This document shows positions 8,659-16,641 of a DNA stretch of 64,000 bases, piece after piece. Source of the DNA: Methylobacterium aquaticum (lineage in GTDB: Bacteria; Pseudomonadota; Alphaproteobacteria; Rhizobiales; Beijerinckiaceae); the NCBI RefSeq assembly GCF_001043915.1, contig NZ_LABX01000065.1:38968-102967 (forward strand), in the 5' to 3' direction. The position numbers were made by a program, and so were the translations under genes. Position 1 is the first letter of the stretch; each line of letters begins with the position of its first letter. The notes below the pieces were generated by a model. The model saw nothing but the letters and a program-made list of their open reading frames with translations, ran no database searches and was not told where the DNA came from.

Positions 8659-9133
8659 AGCGGCCGCAGGCGGCGCGGCCCGCGGTGGGGTTCGAGGATT
8701 GCGTGCGGCGACGCGCGCGGACCGGTCACCTCGAACGGAGGTGACGGATCACCGTCGATCCGGCCGGTGAAGCCGGGCGATGGGCGGGCGAGCCGGGATC
8801 GTGCCGCATCGAGATCGGGGCCGGCGGTGCGCGCAACCGGTGACGGGAGCGAGGCGGTTCGCCCGCCATCCGTTCTCGGCCGATGGCTCGCGCGGGTCGC
8901 CACGGCGTTGCGGCGTTCTCGGCCGCGCGGTCGATCGGCGTGAGCCGCCGATCATCGCGAATCTCAAGCCCGCACCAGCGCATGCCGACCGTCCCAGGGG
9001 ATCGCGTCCTAAGCAGGCTTGCGTTGGCAGGCCAACGCTTCGCCCGCTTAGGCTCTTGTTTTGTCGCAGATTTTTATCGCCGAACCGGTGACCACCTCGG
9101 CGAAATCTGCTTAGGGCGCGTTCGTCGAGACGG
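8659..9133. other. Intergenic region, no gene recognised apart from a repeat
   Basis: This 475-bp gap between the FixK-like gene and a convergent hypothetical gene contains a MITE-like repeat at its right end (9008-9115). Reading frames in the rest lack ribosome-binding sites and recognisable composition. Confidence 0.5.
9008..9115 (+). repeat. MITE-like palindromic element, family B (best copy)
   Basis: The 108-bp element is bounded by perfect 9-bp terminal inverted repeats CCTAAGCAG and CTGCTTAGG. It contains two internal hairpins, GCGTTGGC/GCCAACGC and GCCGAACCGGTGACC..GGCGAAA. Related copies lie at 3674-3772 and 4946-5010, and a hairpin fragment at 1036-1060. No coding capacity was seen. 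Confidence 0.7.
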
Positions 9134-9628
9134 TCACCCGGCCGAGCCGTCCTGGCGCGGGGTCTTCCAGGGCACGTACCGGGTGGTGGCGAACATGAAG
9201 ATCAGGACTTGCCACGCCACCTGCCGGGCGATCACCATCTCCCGCGGCTCGCCCGTCGCCGTGTCGTAGAGCAAGCCGCAGGACTGGCCGGACTGGTCGA
9301 GCTTGGTCTGCGACCACATCAGGGCGATCGTGATCGAGCCGGGGACGTGGGTGATCGCGTAGCCGCCGATCTTCAGGACGGGCGTCGGATCGCTCGACCA
9401 GGTCTTCGTCTCGCCCGGCTCCTCCATCTCGACCTCGCCATGCCCGGCAGCCTGGCCGCGGGTCTTCGTACCGGGAAGACCGAGACCGACGAGGACGGTG
9501 AAGCGGCGCGGTTTCCGCATCGGGAGGAGGGCGACCAGGCGCCGCGCATCGCCGACGGAGAAGGTCGGTTCGTCGGCAACGAGCCTGTCGAGGATCGCAT
9601 TGGCTTCGAGGCGCTCGGCCAGGGTCAT
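9134..9628 (-). CDS. Hypothetical protein
   Basis: The 164-aa protein starts at ATG 9628 with GGAGAG ~9 nt upstream. The N-terminal ~40 residues are helical (MTLAERLEANAILDRLV), and the rest is mixed with a hydrophobic C-terminal stretch (VAWQVLIFMFATTRYV). Two Cys do not form a recognisable motif. Not assigned to a family. It sits between the family B element and a FixK-box-linked isomerase gene. The strong RBS and normal composition argue it is real. Confidence 0.55.
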   Translation of the reverse strand: MTLAERLEANAILDRLVADEPTFSVGDARRLVALLPMRKPRRFTVLVGLGLPGTKTRGQAAGHGEVEMEEPGETKTWSSDPTPVLKIGGYAITHVPGSITIALMWSQTKLDQSGQSCGLLYDTATGEPREMVIARQVAWQVLIFMFATTRYVPWKTPRQDGSAG

Positions 9629-9892
9629 CGCGGCGGTCTCTCCGGGAAGCGTGCAGAGCGTTGCGTCAGGGAAAGACGGTTTGTCTACGCCGTGGGCCTC
9701 TCGTCCGCGAGGGCCCGGTGCCGCTCGCAGACCGCGTCAGGCTGCCCGGGCCGAACCGAGTTGACTCCGGTCCCGGGGCTGATGGACTCGGACGGCCTCC
9801 TTGAACCACTCCTGTTGGGGCAGCGTCGTGGCCGACCACGGCCGGGGCCTCGACGGGGGAGGGCGCGATTGCGCCGTGGCGCCGGGCCGAAT

Positions 9893-10813
9893 TCAGGACG
9901 GCCATTGGGGCCACACCCGGGCCTCGGCGGCGATCGCCCCGTCGTCGATCCGTGCGATGAGGTCGCCGAGCAGCAGGGTGCGCCCCTCCAGGCCCGTCGC
10001 GGGCGCCGGGATCTCGAGGCCCTCGATCCGCGTCTGCCCGAGGAGCCGCGCGACGTATCGCGCCTCCGCGCGGCGCCGGACGGCCTCCGACAGGAAGGCG
10101 GCGATCAGGGGCCGGGCGGCCTCGAAGGGCAGGGGCCGTCCGTCGACGCGGCGGTGCAGGCGGATGACATGCAGGCCGGATCGGGTCTCGACCGGGCCGG
10201 CCGAGATGCTGCCGGGCTCCATGCGCCGCAGGGCCGCCGCGAATTCCGGCGTGGTCTGCCGGGCGGTGATCAGGCCCAGGCTGCCGCCGATCTCGCCCGA
10301 GGGACAGGCCGAATGCACCCGCGCCAGGTCCTCGAACGCATCCGGCTCCGCGCGCAGCATCGCGATGACCATCTCGGCGTTGAGGCGGGCGAGCGCGTAG
10401 GCCGTCGCGTCATTCTTCGCCGTCGCGAGCAGGATGTGCGACACCTCGAACAGGTCGGGCGCCCGGAAGCGGTCGCGATCCTGTGCGTAGAGGCACCGGC
10501 ATTCCTCCTCGCTCGGCTCGGGCACGGCGATCTCGCGCGCGACGAGGGCCCGCAACTGGGCTTCCTGCTCGGTCTCACGCCGCCCCTCCGCGTCGGTGGC
10601 TGGCTCGGCCGTGATGCGGAGGCGCCGCGCCTCCTGGGCCAGCGCCTCGCGCAGCACCAGGGCGAGGGCCGCCGCCGTCCAGGCCGCGGCCGGGGTCGAG
10701 GCCAGATGGTTCTGCGCCTCCCGCGAGATCAGCGCGTGGGAGAGGGTCACGCCGTTCACCCGGATCGGCAACTTGGGGACGTTCCTTGCGGAGGGGAGGG
10801 CGCAAGCGGACAT
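9893..10813 (-). CDS. Parvulin-type peptidyl-prolyl isomerase (NifM-like)
   Basis: The 306-aa protein has an N-terminal helical chaperone-like part with the VNGVTLSHALISREAQNH segment typical of NifM/SurA-like isomerases. A PpiC/rotamase domain follows at ~125-240 (EVSHILLAT, CPSGEIGGSLGLI, FAAALRRMEPGSIS, SGLHVIRLHRR). No signal peptide is apparent, so it should act in the cytosol or be exported by an unrecognised route. ATG 10813 (GGAAAG upstream) is chosen over an upstream GTG at 10870. A perfect FixK/FNR box lies 130 bp upstream, so low-oxygen expression is likely; client proteins are unknown. Confidence 0.85.
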   Translation of the reverse strand: MSACALPSARNVPKLPIRVNGVTLSHALISREAQNHLASTPAAAWTAAALALVLREALAQEARRLRITAEPATDAEGRRETEQEAQLRALVAREIAVPEPSEEECRCLYAQDRDRFRAPDLFEVSHILLATAKNDATAYALARLNAEMVIAMLRAEPDAFEDLARVHSACPSGEIGGSLGLITARQTTPEFAAALRRMEPGSISAGPVETRSGLHVIRLHRRVDGRPLPFEAARPLIAAFLSEAVRRRAEARYVARLLGQTRIEGLEIPAPATGLEGRTLLLGDLIARIDDGAIAAEARVWPQWPS

Positions 10814-10942
10814 CGCTTTGGCTTTCCGATCACGAGGAGGAGGGGCGACCGGCCCCAAGGGCGGGGTCACTCGGCCGGCGGCGGCGCCCGGTCGGTTCGA
10901 GGCCCGTCGCCGACACTCTGCCCAGGCGGGCAGACTTCAGCC

Positions 10943-10956
10943 TTGATGTAGATCAA
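10943..10956. promoter_or_regulatory. Perfect FixK/FNR box
   Basis: TTGATGTAGATCAA is an exact TTGAT-N4-ATCAA palindrome, upstream of the parvulin gene on the minus strand. The 10,814-11,320 gap that holds it contains no gene I can support. Confidence 0.75.
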
Positions 10957-11114
10957 TCGAACAATTGACATCGGTTAAACGGTCATCGGGGGCCGTGAAA
11001 CGGGAATGGCCGGCGGAGGGCGCGCCCCCGCCGGCCATCCGACGTGCTTTCGCGACGTGCTTTCGGTCGGCCGATGCCGTGCGGCCCATGATGCGGACCC
11101 GCGGCGGATCGTCA

Positions 11115-11128
11115 TTGATGCACGTCAA
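11115..11128. promoter_or_regulatory. FixK/FNR-type box
   Basis: TTGATGCACGTCAA matches 9 of 10 half-site positions. It is 172 bp from the perfect box and in the same gap; the only gene it can serve in the window is the parvulin gene. Confidence 0.5.
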
Positions 11129-11320
11129 ATCCGCGACGACCGGAATCAACCTGAAGCCAGATGACGATCGTCGTCCATCACCGGTCATGGCATCGACATG
11201 ACGGAGTGCCGCCGGGCGGGCGCCCCCTCCGGTCCGCCCGTCCCGTCATCGGCGTCGCCCGAGGGCTTGCGGCCTCGTCGCTGCCGCGCGGAAGGGGCCG
11301 GCCTCGCGGCGGATCGGCGA

Positions 11321-12034
11321 TCACGGATAGAGGAGGACGCGATGCCAGGTGTCGGCGTGCCGGGTGAAGCGCACCCGGTCGTGCAGCCGGAAGGGGGCAT
11401 CCTGCCAGAACTCGATGGTCGCGGGCACGACCCGGTAGCCGGTCCAGTGCTCCGGCCGGGGCACCGGCTGGTCGCCGTGCTCGGCGAGCAGCGCGGCGAC
11501 CTTGGCCACCAGCGTCGCCCGGTCGGCCAGCGGCTGCGATTGCCGGCTCGCGACCGCGCCGATCTGGCTCAGCTGGGCCCGGCTCTCGAAATAGGCGTCG
11601 GATTCCGCCGGCGCGACCAGGGTGACGGGCCCGCGCACGCGGATCTGGCGGCCCAGGCTCTTCCAATGGAGCATCAGGGCGGCGTGCGGGTTGTGCGCCA
11701 ACTGCCGGCCCTTCTGCGAGTGGGAATTAGTGAAGAAGACAAAGCCGCGCGCATCGAAATGCTTGAGCAGCACGATCCGCACGTCCGGCACCCCGTCGTC
11801 GCCCGTGGTCGCGAGCGCCATGGCGTTCGGGTCGCACGGCTCGTGCAGCGTCGCCTCCACCATCCAGGTCGCGAACAGCTCCCACGGATCCTCCGCATGG
11901 AGGAAATCGTGACGGACGAGATCGTGAGCCGGGGCCGCGGGCGGGTCGTCGGGCGGGCCGTGCCGCGTGGTGCAGAGGTCGAGGATATAGGTCTCGTCAC
12001 GGCCCGTCTCGGCCGGATCGCTGTGCCGCTGCAT
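11321..12034 (-). CDS. pdxH: Pyridoxamine 5'-phosphate oxidase family protein (PdxH-like)
   Basis: FMN-dependent PdxH oxidises pyridoxamine/pyridoxine 5'-phosphate to PLP. The 237-aa protein has the family elements NAMALATTGDDGVPDVRIVLLK (substrate/FMN strand), GFVFFTNSHSQKG, AALMLHWKSLGRQIRVRG, the QSQPL loop and a C-terminal EFWQ...RLHDRVRFTR block ending in LLYP, which matches the PdxH C-terminal signature. ATG 12034 has GAGGTGG ~4-8 nt upstream. The promoter region contains a GCCGGC hexamer array and a FixK-like box 146 bp away. PdxH is normally housekeeping and elsewhere in the genome, so this may be a second, oxygen-regulated copy. Confidence 0.88.
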   Translation of the reverse strand: MQRHSDPAETGRDETYILDLCTTRHGPPDDPPAAPAHDLVRHDFLHAEDPWELFATWMVEATLHEPCDPNAMALATTGDDGVPDVRIVLLKHFDARGFVFFTNSHSQKGRQLAHNPHAALMLHWKSLGRQIRVRGPVTLVAPAESDAYFESRAQLSQIGAVASRQSQPLADRATLVAKVAALLAEHGDQPVPRPEHWTGYRVVPATIEFWQDAPFRLHDRVRFTRHADTWHRVLLYP

Positions 12035-12112
12035 GATGCCACCTCGGGCTGAACTCGGTCGGAGCGTGCGGGGATCGGCTCCGGCCGTCCCGTGCTCGCG
12101 GGGCCGGGCGAC

Positions 12113-12152
12113 GCCGGCGCCGGCGCCGGCGCCGGCGCCGGTGCCGGTGCCG
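12113..12152. repeat. GCCGGC hexamer array in a promoter
   Basis: Four perfect GCCGGC units are followed by two GCCGGT variants and a partial unit, between the pdxH-like start and the FixK-like box at 12,180. Length variation here would change promoter spacing for the leftward gene. Confidence 0.8.
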
Positions 12153-12179
12153 AGAATGGGGTCCGGCCCCCGCATCGCC

Positions 12180-12193
12180 TTGATGCAGGTCAA
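12180..12193. promoter_or_regulatory. FixK/FNR-type box between divergent genes
   Basis: TTGATGCAGGTCAA matches 9 of 10 positions, ~76 bp before the DNR-like regulator start (+) and ~146 bp before the pdxH-like start (-). Confidence 0.6.
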
Positions 12194-12268
12194 TGCCGCG
12201 CGGCCCACCGGTCACCATCGTCGCCCCATCGGATCGGGGCCGATCGTGAGGCGGGGAAGCGGCGGGCG

Positions 12269-13030
12269 ATGCACGAGGACGTCTTGCGCGACGTGTCGTC
12301 TCTCTTCCGGGGCGCCTCGGCGGCGTGTCTCGACGGGCTGCTCCGCCGCACCATCGAGCACCGCGTCGCGCCCGGGACGGTGCTGTTCGACCAGGCGGAA
12401 CTCCCGAACTTCCAGATCGTCCTGGTGGCGGGATCGCTCCAGCTGTTCGGCCGCTCCGGGACGCAGCGCGAGGTCCTGATCGAGGTCGTGCGCGCCCCGG
12501 ACCTGGTGATTCCCGCCGCCGTGATGAGCGCGTCGCCGTATCTGCTCCAGGCGCGGGCGCCCGAGGCGTCGCACCTGCTGCTCATCGAGGCCGATGCCTT
12601 CCGCGAGGCGGTCGCGGCGGAGCCTGGCCTCGCCCAGGCGGTCATCGCGACCCTGGCGCGCCAGTTCCGCCGGATGGTCCGGCAGGCCAAGAGCCTCAAG
12701 CTCCAGTCCTCGACGCAGCGCGTCGGGTGCTATCTCCTCGCCCTGTCGGAGCGCCAGGGCACGCCGGGGCAGGCGCATCTTCCCTACGAGAAGCACATCA
12801 TCGCCTCGGAACTCGGGATGACGCGGGAATCGTTCTCCCGCGCCCTGGCGAGCCTGGAGCCGGCAGGCCTCCGGGTCGAGGGCCAGGTCATCGCCATCCT
12901 GGACCGCGACCGGCTCGCCGCGGTGGCCCAGCCCGACCCGCTCATCGATCCCGATGCCCGCGATGACGGGCCGGACGCATCGTCCCCCGTTCTGTCGGCC
13001 GGTGCGGCCCCCCTGCACCGGCGATCGTGA
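12269..13030 (+). CDS. Crp/Fnr-family regulator, DNR/NnrR-like
   Basis: The 253-aa protein has an N-terminal sensor beta-barrel (about 10-115), a dimerisation helix (LARQFRRMVRQAKSLKLQSSTQRVGCYLLAL-type region) and a C-terminal HTH (ELGMTRESFSRALASLE) followed by an Asp/Pro-rich tail. The RESFSR recognition helix and 'LPYEKHIIASELGM' layout resemble DNR/NnrR proteins, which bind haem and respond to NO or redox state. It lacks an N-terminal Cys cluster. ATG 12269 is preceded by GGGGAAG. It lies downstream of a FixK-like box, suggesting a FixK-to-DNR cascade; that is inference. Confidence 0.82.
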   Translation: MHEDVLRDVSSLFRGASAACLDGLLRRTIEHRVAPGTVLFDQAELPNFQIVLVAGSLQLFGRSGTQREVLIEVVRAPDLVIPAAVMSASPYLLQARAPEASHLLLIEADAFREAVAAEPGLAQAVIATLARQFRRMVRQAKSLKLQSSTQRVGCYLLALSERQGTPGQAHLPYEKHIIASELGMTRESFSRALASLEPAGLRVEGQVIAILDRDRLAAVAQPDPLIDPDARDDGPDASSPVLSAGAAPLHRRS

Positions 13031-13238
13031 CGATCGGCGCCGCGGAGGGGCGAACGTGCCGATGCGTCCACCGGGGGCGGAACGAGCCCGTTCATCCGGC
13101 CGAGATCGTGTCCCGCGGCGTGGCGCCGCCGATCGACAGCGGGAGACGCCCCCGGTTGCGCATGCACGAGACAGACGCGCCGCGCCCCGATATCGGTCGG
13201 TCCCTTCGATCCTCGACAGCCTGATCGCGAGCGACGCC

Positions 13239-14522
13239 ATGACCGACGATCCGCGCAGCCACGGCCTCTGGGCGCGCTCGGCTCCCCCGGCCCCGCCGAC
13301 TCCGCCGCTCGACGGGCGGATCGCGGTCGACGTGGCGATCGTGGGGGGCGGGTTCACGGGTCTGTCCGCCGCGCTCCACCTCGCGGAAGGCGGCACCCGC
13401 GTCGCCGTCCTGGAAGGCGTCGGGATCGGGTTCGGCGGCTCGGGGCGGAATGTCGGTCTCGTCAATGCCGGGATGTGGGTGATGCCCGACGACCTGCCGC
13501 GAGCGCTCGGCGACCTCTATGGTGCGCGCCTCCTCGACCTGCTCGGCGCGGCGCCGAGCGTCGTCTTCGATCTCGTCGCGCGGCACGGCATCGCCTGCGA
13601 GCCCGAGCGCCAGGGAACGCTGCACTGCGCCGTCGGCCGGACGGGCCTCGCCGAGTTGCAGGAGCGCGCCCGCCAGTGGCAGGCACGCGGCGCCCCGGTC
13701 CGGCTGCTCGACGCGGAGGAGACCGCCCGTCAGGTCGGCACCCGGGCCTATGCGGGGGCGCTGCTCGATGCCCGGGCCGGCACGATCCAGCCGCTCGCCT
13801 ATGCCCGCGGCCTCGCGGCGGCGGCGATCGAGGCCGGGGCCCGGATCCACACCGCAAGCCCGGTCGTCGCCGTCGCCGATCAGGGGACGAGCTGGCGGCT
13901 CGGCACCCCGCATGGAAGCGTCGAGGCCGCGCACGTCATCGTGGCGACCAACGCCTATACCAGCGCGGTCTGGCCGGAGATCCGGGCGGAACTCGTCCAC
14001 CTGCCGTATTTCAACATGGCCACCGCCCCGCTGAGCGACGCCTTGCGCCGCTCGATCCTGCCCGAGCGCCAGGGCGCCTGGGACACCCGCGAGGTGCTCA
14101 GCTCGTTCCGGTTCGACCAGGCGGGCCGGCTCGTCTTCGGCAGCGTCGGCGCCCTGCGCGGAACCGGGCTGGCGATCCATCGCGGCTGGGGCCGGCGGGC
14201 GCTCGCCAAGCTCTTCCCGCAGCTCGCGGGCTTCGCCTTCGAGACCGAGTGGTACGGCCAGATCGGCATGACCGCGAACCACCTGCCGCGCCTGCACCGC
14301 CTCGGCCGGAACGTCGTGTCGGTCAGCGGCTACAACGGAAGGGGCATCGCGCCCGGCACCGTGTTCGGCCGCTGCCTCGCCCACCTCGTCCAGGGGACGA
14401 TCGGCGAGGACGACCTGCCGCTGCCGGTCACCGAGCCGGTCGCGGCGCCGCGGCGGCGGCTCAAGGAGGCGTTCTACGAGGCCGGGGCCCAGCTCGTGCA
14501 TCTGACGGATGCCCGCCTCTGA
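13239..14522 (+). CDS. FAD-dependent amine oxidase, PuuB/DAO family
   Basis: The 427-aa protein opens with the Rossmann FAD motif VAIVGGGFTGLSAALHLAEGG (~32-52). It has the DAO fold signatures GGSGRNVGLVNAGMW, the GTIQPLAYARGLAAAA substrate-domain segment, ATNAYTSAVWPEI and the C-terminal SGYNGRGIAPGTVFGRCLA flavin-binding motif. This arrangement is typical of gamma-glutamylputrescine oxidase (PuuB) and related enzymes that oxidise secondary amines. The neighbouring polyamine-type ABC transporter supports an amine substrate. Substrate is not determined by sequence; no gamma-glutamylputrescine synthetase is beside it. ATG 13239 fits the N-terminus of relatives but lacks a strong RBS. Confidence 0.85.
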   Translation: MTDDPRSHGLWARSAPPAPPTPPLDGRIAVDVAIVGGGFTGLSAALHLAEGGTRVAVLEGVGIGFGGSGRNVGLVNAGMWVMPDDLPRALGDLYGARLLDLLGAAPSVVFDLVARHGIACEPERQGTLHCAVGRTGLAELQERARQWQARGAPVRLLDAEETARQVGTRAYAGALLDARAGTIQPLAYARGLAAAAIEAGARIHTASPVVAVADQGTSWRLGTPHGSVEAAHVIVATNAYTSAVWPEIRAELVHLPYFNMATAPLSDALRRSILPERQGAWDTREVLSSFRFDQAGRLVFGSVGALRGTGLAIHRGWGRRALAKLFPQLAGFAFETEWYGQIGMTANHLPRLHRLGRNVVSVSGYNGRGIAPGTVFGRCLAHLVQGTIGEDDLPLPVTEPVAAPRRRLKEAFYEAGAQLVHLTDARL

Positions 14523-14613
14523 TCGGCCTCCGGCGGGGCGGGCGCGATGATCGGCGGACCGTCCTGATCGCCCGTGGCATCGGGTGGTGGAGCGCTCGGG
14601 ACTCCGGGACGGC

Positions 14614-15405
14614 TCAGGACGCGAGGCCGGACGGACGACGCGCCGGGTCAGGCCGCGCCGCCGGCCCGTTCCGGGTCCGCCAGAGGGCGAGCGCATCGCG
14701 CAGCACCTCGTCGAGGGGAGGCGGAACCGCCTCGCAGACCCGCGGGCGCAGCCGCGTTTCCACCAGGGACAGGTGAGTCGTCATCGCCCGCACCGCCTGC
14801 GCCCGCGAGCGCCCGCCGAGCGCCCGGAACACCGCGCGGTGCTCGGCACATTGGCAGGCCACCGAGGTGTCGGGCTCGAAGAACGCCACCAGCATCATCG
14901 TGCGGGCGACGAGTTCCTGCATCTGGCGCCGGATCAGCGGGTTGCCGGTGAGGTCGGCCAGGATCGTGTGGAACTCCGCCGACAGGCGGATCGAGGTGAA
15001 GCGGTCGCCCGCCGTCATCGCGGCCTCCTCGGCCGCGATATGGGCGGCGAGCCGCGCCTCGCCCGCATCGTCGAGGGCGGTGGCGAGATGGCCGACGATC
15101 CCGCCCTCCAGGATGCGCCGCGCCTCGTAGACCGTGCGTGCCTCCTCGAGATCGGGGGCGATCGCGAAGGCGCCGCGATTCTTCTCGACCGTGATCAGGC
15201 GCTCGTGGCCGAGCCGGTGCAGCACCTTGCGCACCCGCTCGCGGCTGACCCCGAAGATCTCGGCCAGGAAGTGCTCGCCGAGCTTCGTTCCCGCCGGGAT
15301 CCGCCCGTCGAGCAACGCCCGCGCCAGCACCGCATGGACCGCCGCCTCGTCGAGCGCGCCAGTCTCGGCCTCCATCGCGACGGCACGGTCCGCCTCCCCC
15401 CTCAT
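14614..15405 (-). CDS. GntR-family regulator, FCD (FadR-type) subclass
   Basis: The 263-aa protein has a winged HTH in the first ~80 residues (AGTKLGEHFLAEIFGVSRERVRKVLHRL) and an all-helical FCD ligand domain (~95-225) with the metal-binding pattern EFH...Asp and HRAVFRAL. ATG 15405 follows GGAGGG by 4-5 nt. It faces away from the polyamine-type transporter operon; the gap between them holds a 12-bp palindrome. It probably controls that operon (and perhaps itself) in response to an acidic or amine-derived metabolite. Effector unknown. Confidence 0.87.
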   Translation of the reverse strand: MRGEADRAVAMEAETGALDEAAVHAVLARALLDGRIPAGTKLGEHFLAEIFGVSRERVRKVLHRLGHERLITVEKNRGAFAIAPDLEEARTVYEARRILEGGIVGHLATALDDAGEARLAAHIAAEEAAMTAGDRFTSIRLSAEFHTILADLTGNPLIRRQMQELVARTMMLVAFFEPDTSVACQCAEHRAVFRALGGRSRAQAVRAMTTHLSLVETRLRPRVCEAVPPPLDEVLRDALALWRTRNGPAARPDPARRPSGLAS

Positions 15406-15494
15406 CCGGCCCTCCAGAACCGCATCGGCCCATGCCCGAGATAAGACCGGACGGGCCGTCGCCCAAGCCCGTTCCTGGCGCTGACCGCTCCAAG

Positions 15495-15506
15495 ATTGTG
15501 CACAAT
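15495..15506. promoter_or_regulatory. Putative GntR operator
   Basis: ATTGTGCACAAT is a perfect palindrome in the divergent promoter between the GntR gene and the transporter operon. TTGT..ACAA-type palindromes are usual for FCD-class GntR regulators. Confidence 0.5.
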
Positions 15507-15589
15507 TGCGCTGAGTTTGTGCTTCGTTTTCCGGCGTGGCGGCCGTATCGCTAGGGCCTCGTCCGCTCCGTCCGGAGGGTTTCCCCGCC

Positions 15590-16633
15590 ATGTCGACCTT
15601 CTCTGCCGATCGCCGCGCGGTGCTGCGCGGGGCCGCGACCCTCGGTGCCGTGCTGGCGGCGCCGGGCATCCTGCGGGCGCAGACCCGCGAGCTCGTCGTC
15701 GGCGGGGCCGCCGGCCACAAGGCTTGGGTCGAGGAGATCGTGGTCCCGGCCTTCGAGCGGAAGCACGGCGCGAAGGTGATCTTCGAGGGCACCCGCTCCC
15801 TGGTGAACCTCGAGAAGATGCAGAAGAACCGGGACCGGCCCTACCTGTCGGTGGTCCAGATGGACGATCCGGTGATGATCCTGGCGGTCAAGGAAGGGCT
15901 CCTCGACCCGCTGACCCCCGCGAAGGTTCCTCATCTCGCCGCCCTCGTCCCCGGCACCGTCCACATGGACGGGATGTGGGCGAACTACCTCCAGCCCTGG
16001 CTCGGCATCGCCTACAATACCGAGGCGATGCGGCAGGCTCCGGCCTCCTGGGCCACCCCCTACGATCCGACGTACAAGGGCCGGATCATCGTCCCCTCGC
16101 TCCAGAACACGGAAGGGTTGCCCAACATCTTCGCCGCCGCCGCCCTCGCCACCGGCCAGTCCCTCGACGCGGCGCAGCGCGATGTCGAGCCGGGTTTCCG
16201 CAAGCTCGCGACGCTCAAGCCGAACCTGCTCACGGTCTACACGCAGCAGCCGCAGGCTTATAACCTTCTCGAGCAGGGCGAAGCCTGGATGATCTCGTCG
16301 GCGATGTCGTCCTACGCCCTCGAGCGGAAGGCGGCCGGCGCCCCGATCGCGCTCGCAGCGCCCAAGGAGGGCGTGTTCGCGATGCCGTCGGGCATCGCCG
16401 TGGTGAAGGGCGCGCCGCTCTCCGATCTCGCCTTCGCGTATGTCGACATGATGCTCGGGGCCGAGTTGCAGCAGCGCCTCGTCGGCCCGACCTTCTCGTT
16501 GCCCACCAACCGCGCGGTGCCGCGGCCCGCGGGCCTGCCGGCCGATCTGGTGGTCCACCAGATCGACTGGGCCACCGTCGCCCGCGAGCGCGACGGCTGG
16601 ATCAAGCGTTGGGACCGCGAGATGGCGATCTGA
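15590..16633 (+). CDS. ABC transporter substrate-binding protein, PotD-like
   Basis: The 347-aa protein begins with a twin-arginine-like signal (DRRAVLRGAATLGAVLAAPGI, cleavage likely near residue 29), so it is periplasmic. The mature part is a type II periplasmic binding fold (SBP_bac family) with LVVGGAAGHKAWVEEIVVPAFE at its start, as in polyamine/iron-type binding proteins. ATG 15590 has GGAGGG ~10 nt upstream. First gene of a five-gene + strand operon; the next start is 9 bp downstream. Ligand inferred as a polyamine or similar cation from the transporter class and the PuuB-like neighbour. Confidence 0.87.
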   Translation: MSTFSADRRAVLRGAATLGAVLAAPGILRAQTRELVVGGAAGHKAWVEEIVVPAFERKHGAKVIFEGTRSLVNLEKMQKNRDRPYLSVVQMDDPVMILAVKEGLLDPLTPAKVPHLAALVPGTVHMDGMWANYLQPWLGIAYNTEAMRQAPASWATPYDPTYKGRIIVPSLQNTEGLPNIFAAAALATGQSLDAAQRDVEPGFRKLATLKPNLLTVYTQQPQAYNLLEQGEAWMISSAMSSYALERKAAGAPIALAAPKEGVFAMPSGIAVVKGAPLSDLAFAYVDMMLGAELQQRLVGPTFSLPTNRAVPRPAGLPADLVVHQIDWATVARERDGWIKRWDREMAI

Positions 16634-16641
16634 GGCGCATC

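Noticed and set aside
10965..10978. TTGACATCGGTTAA as a further FixK box
   Set aside because: Only 7 of 10 half-site positions match, so it was not counted.
10965..11201. 78-codon frame between the two FixK-like boxes
   Set aside because: No ribosome-binding site or recognisable fold, and it crosses one of the boxes.
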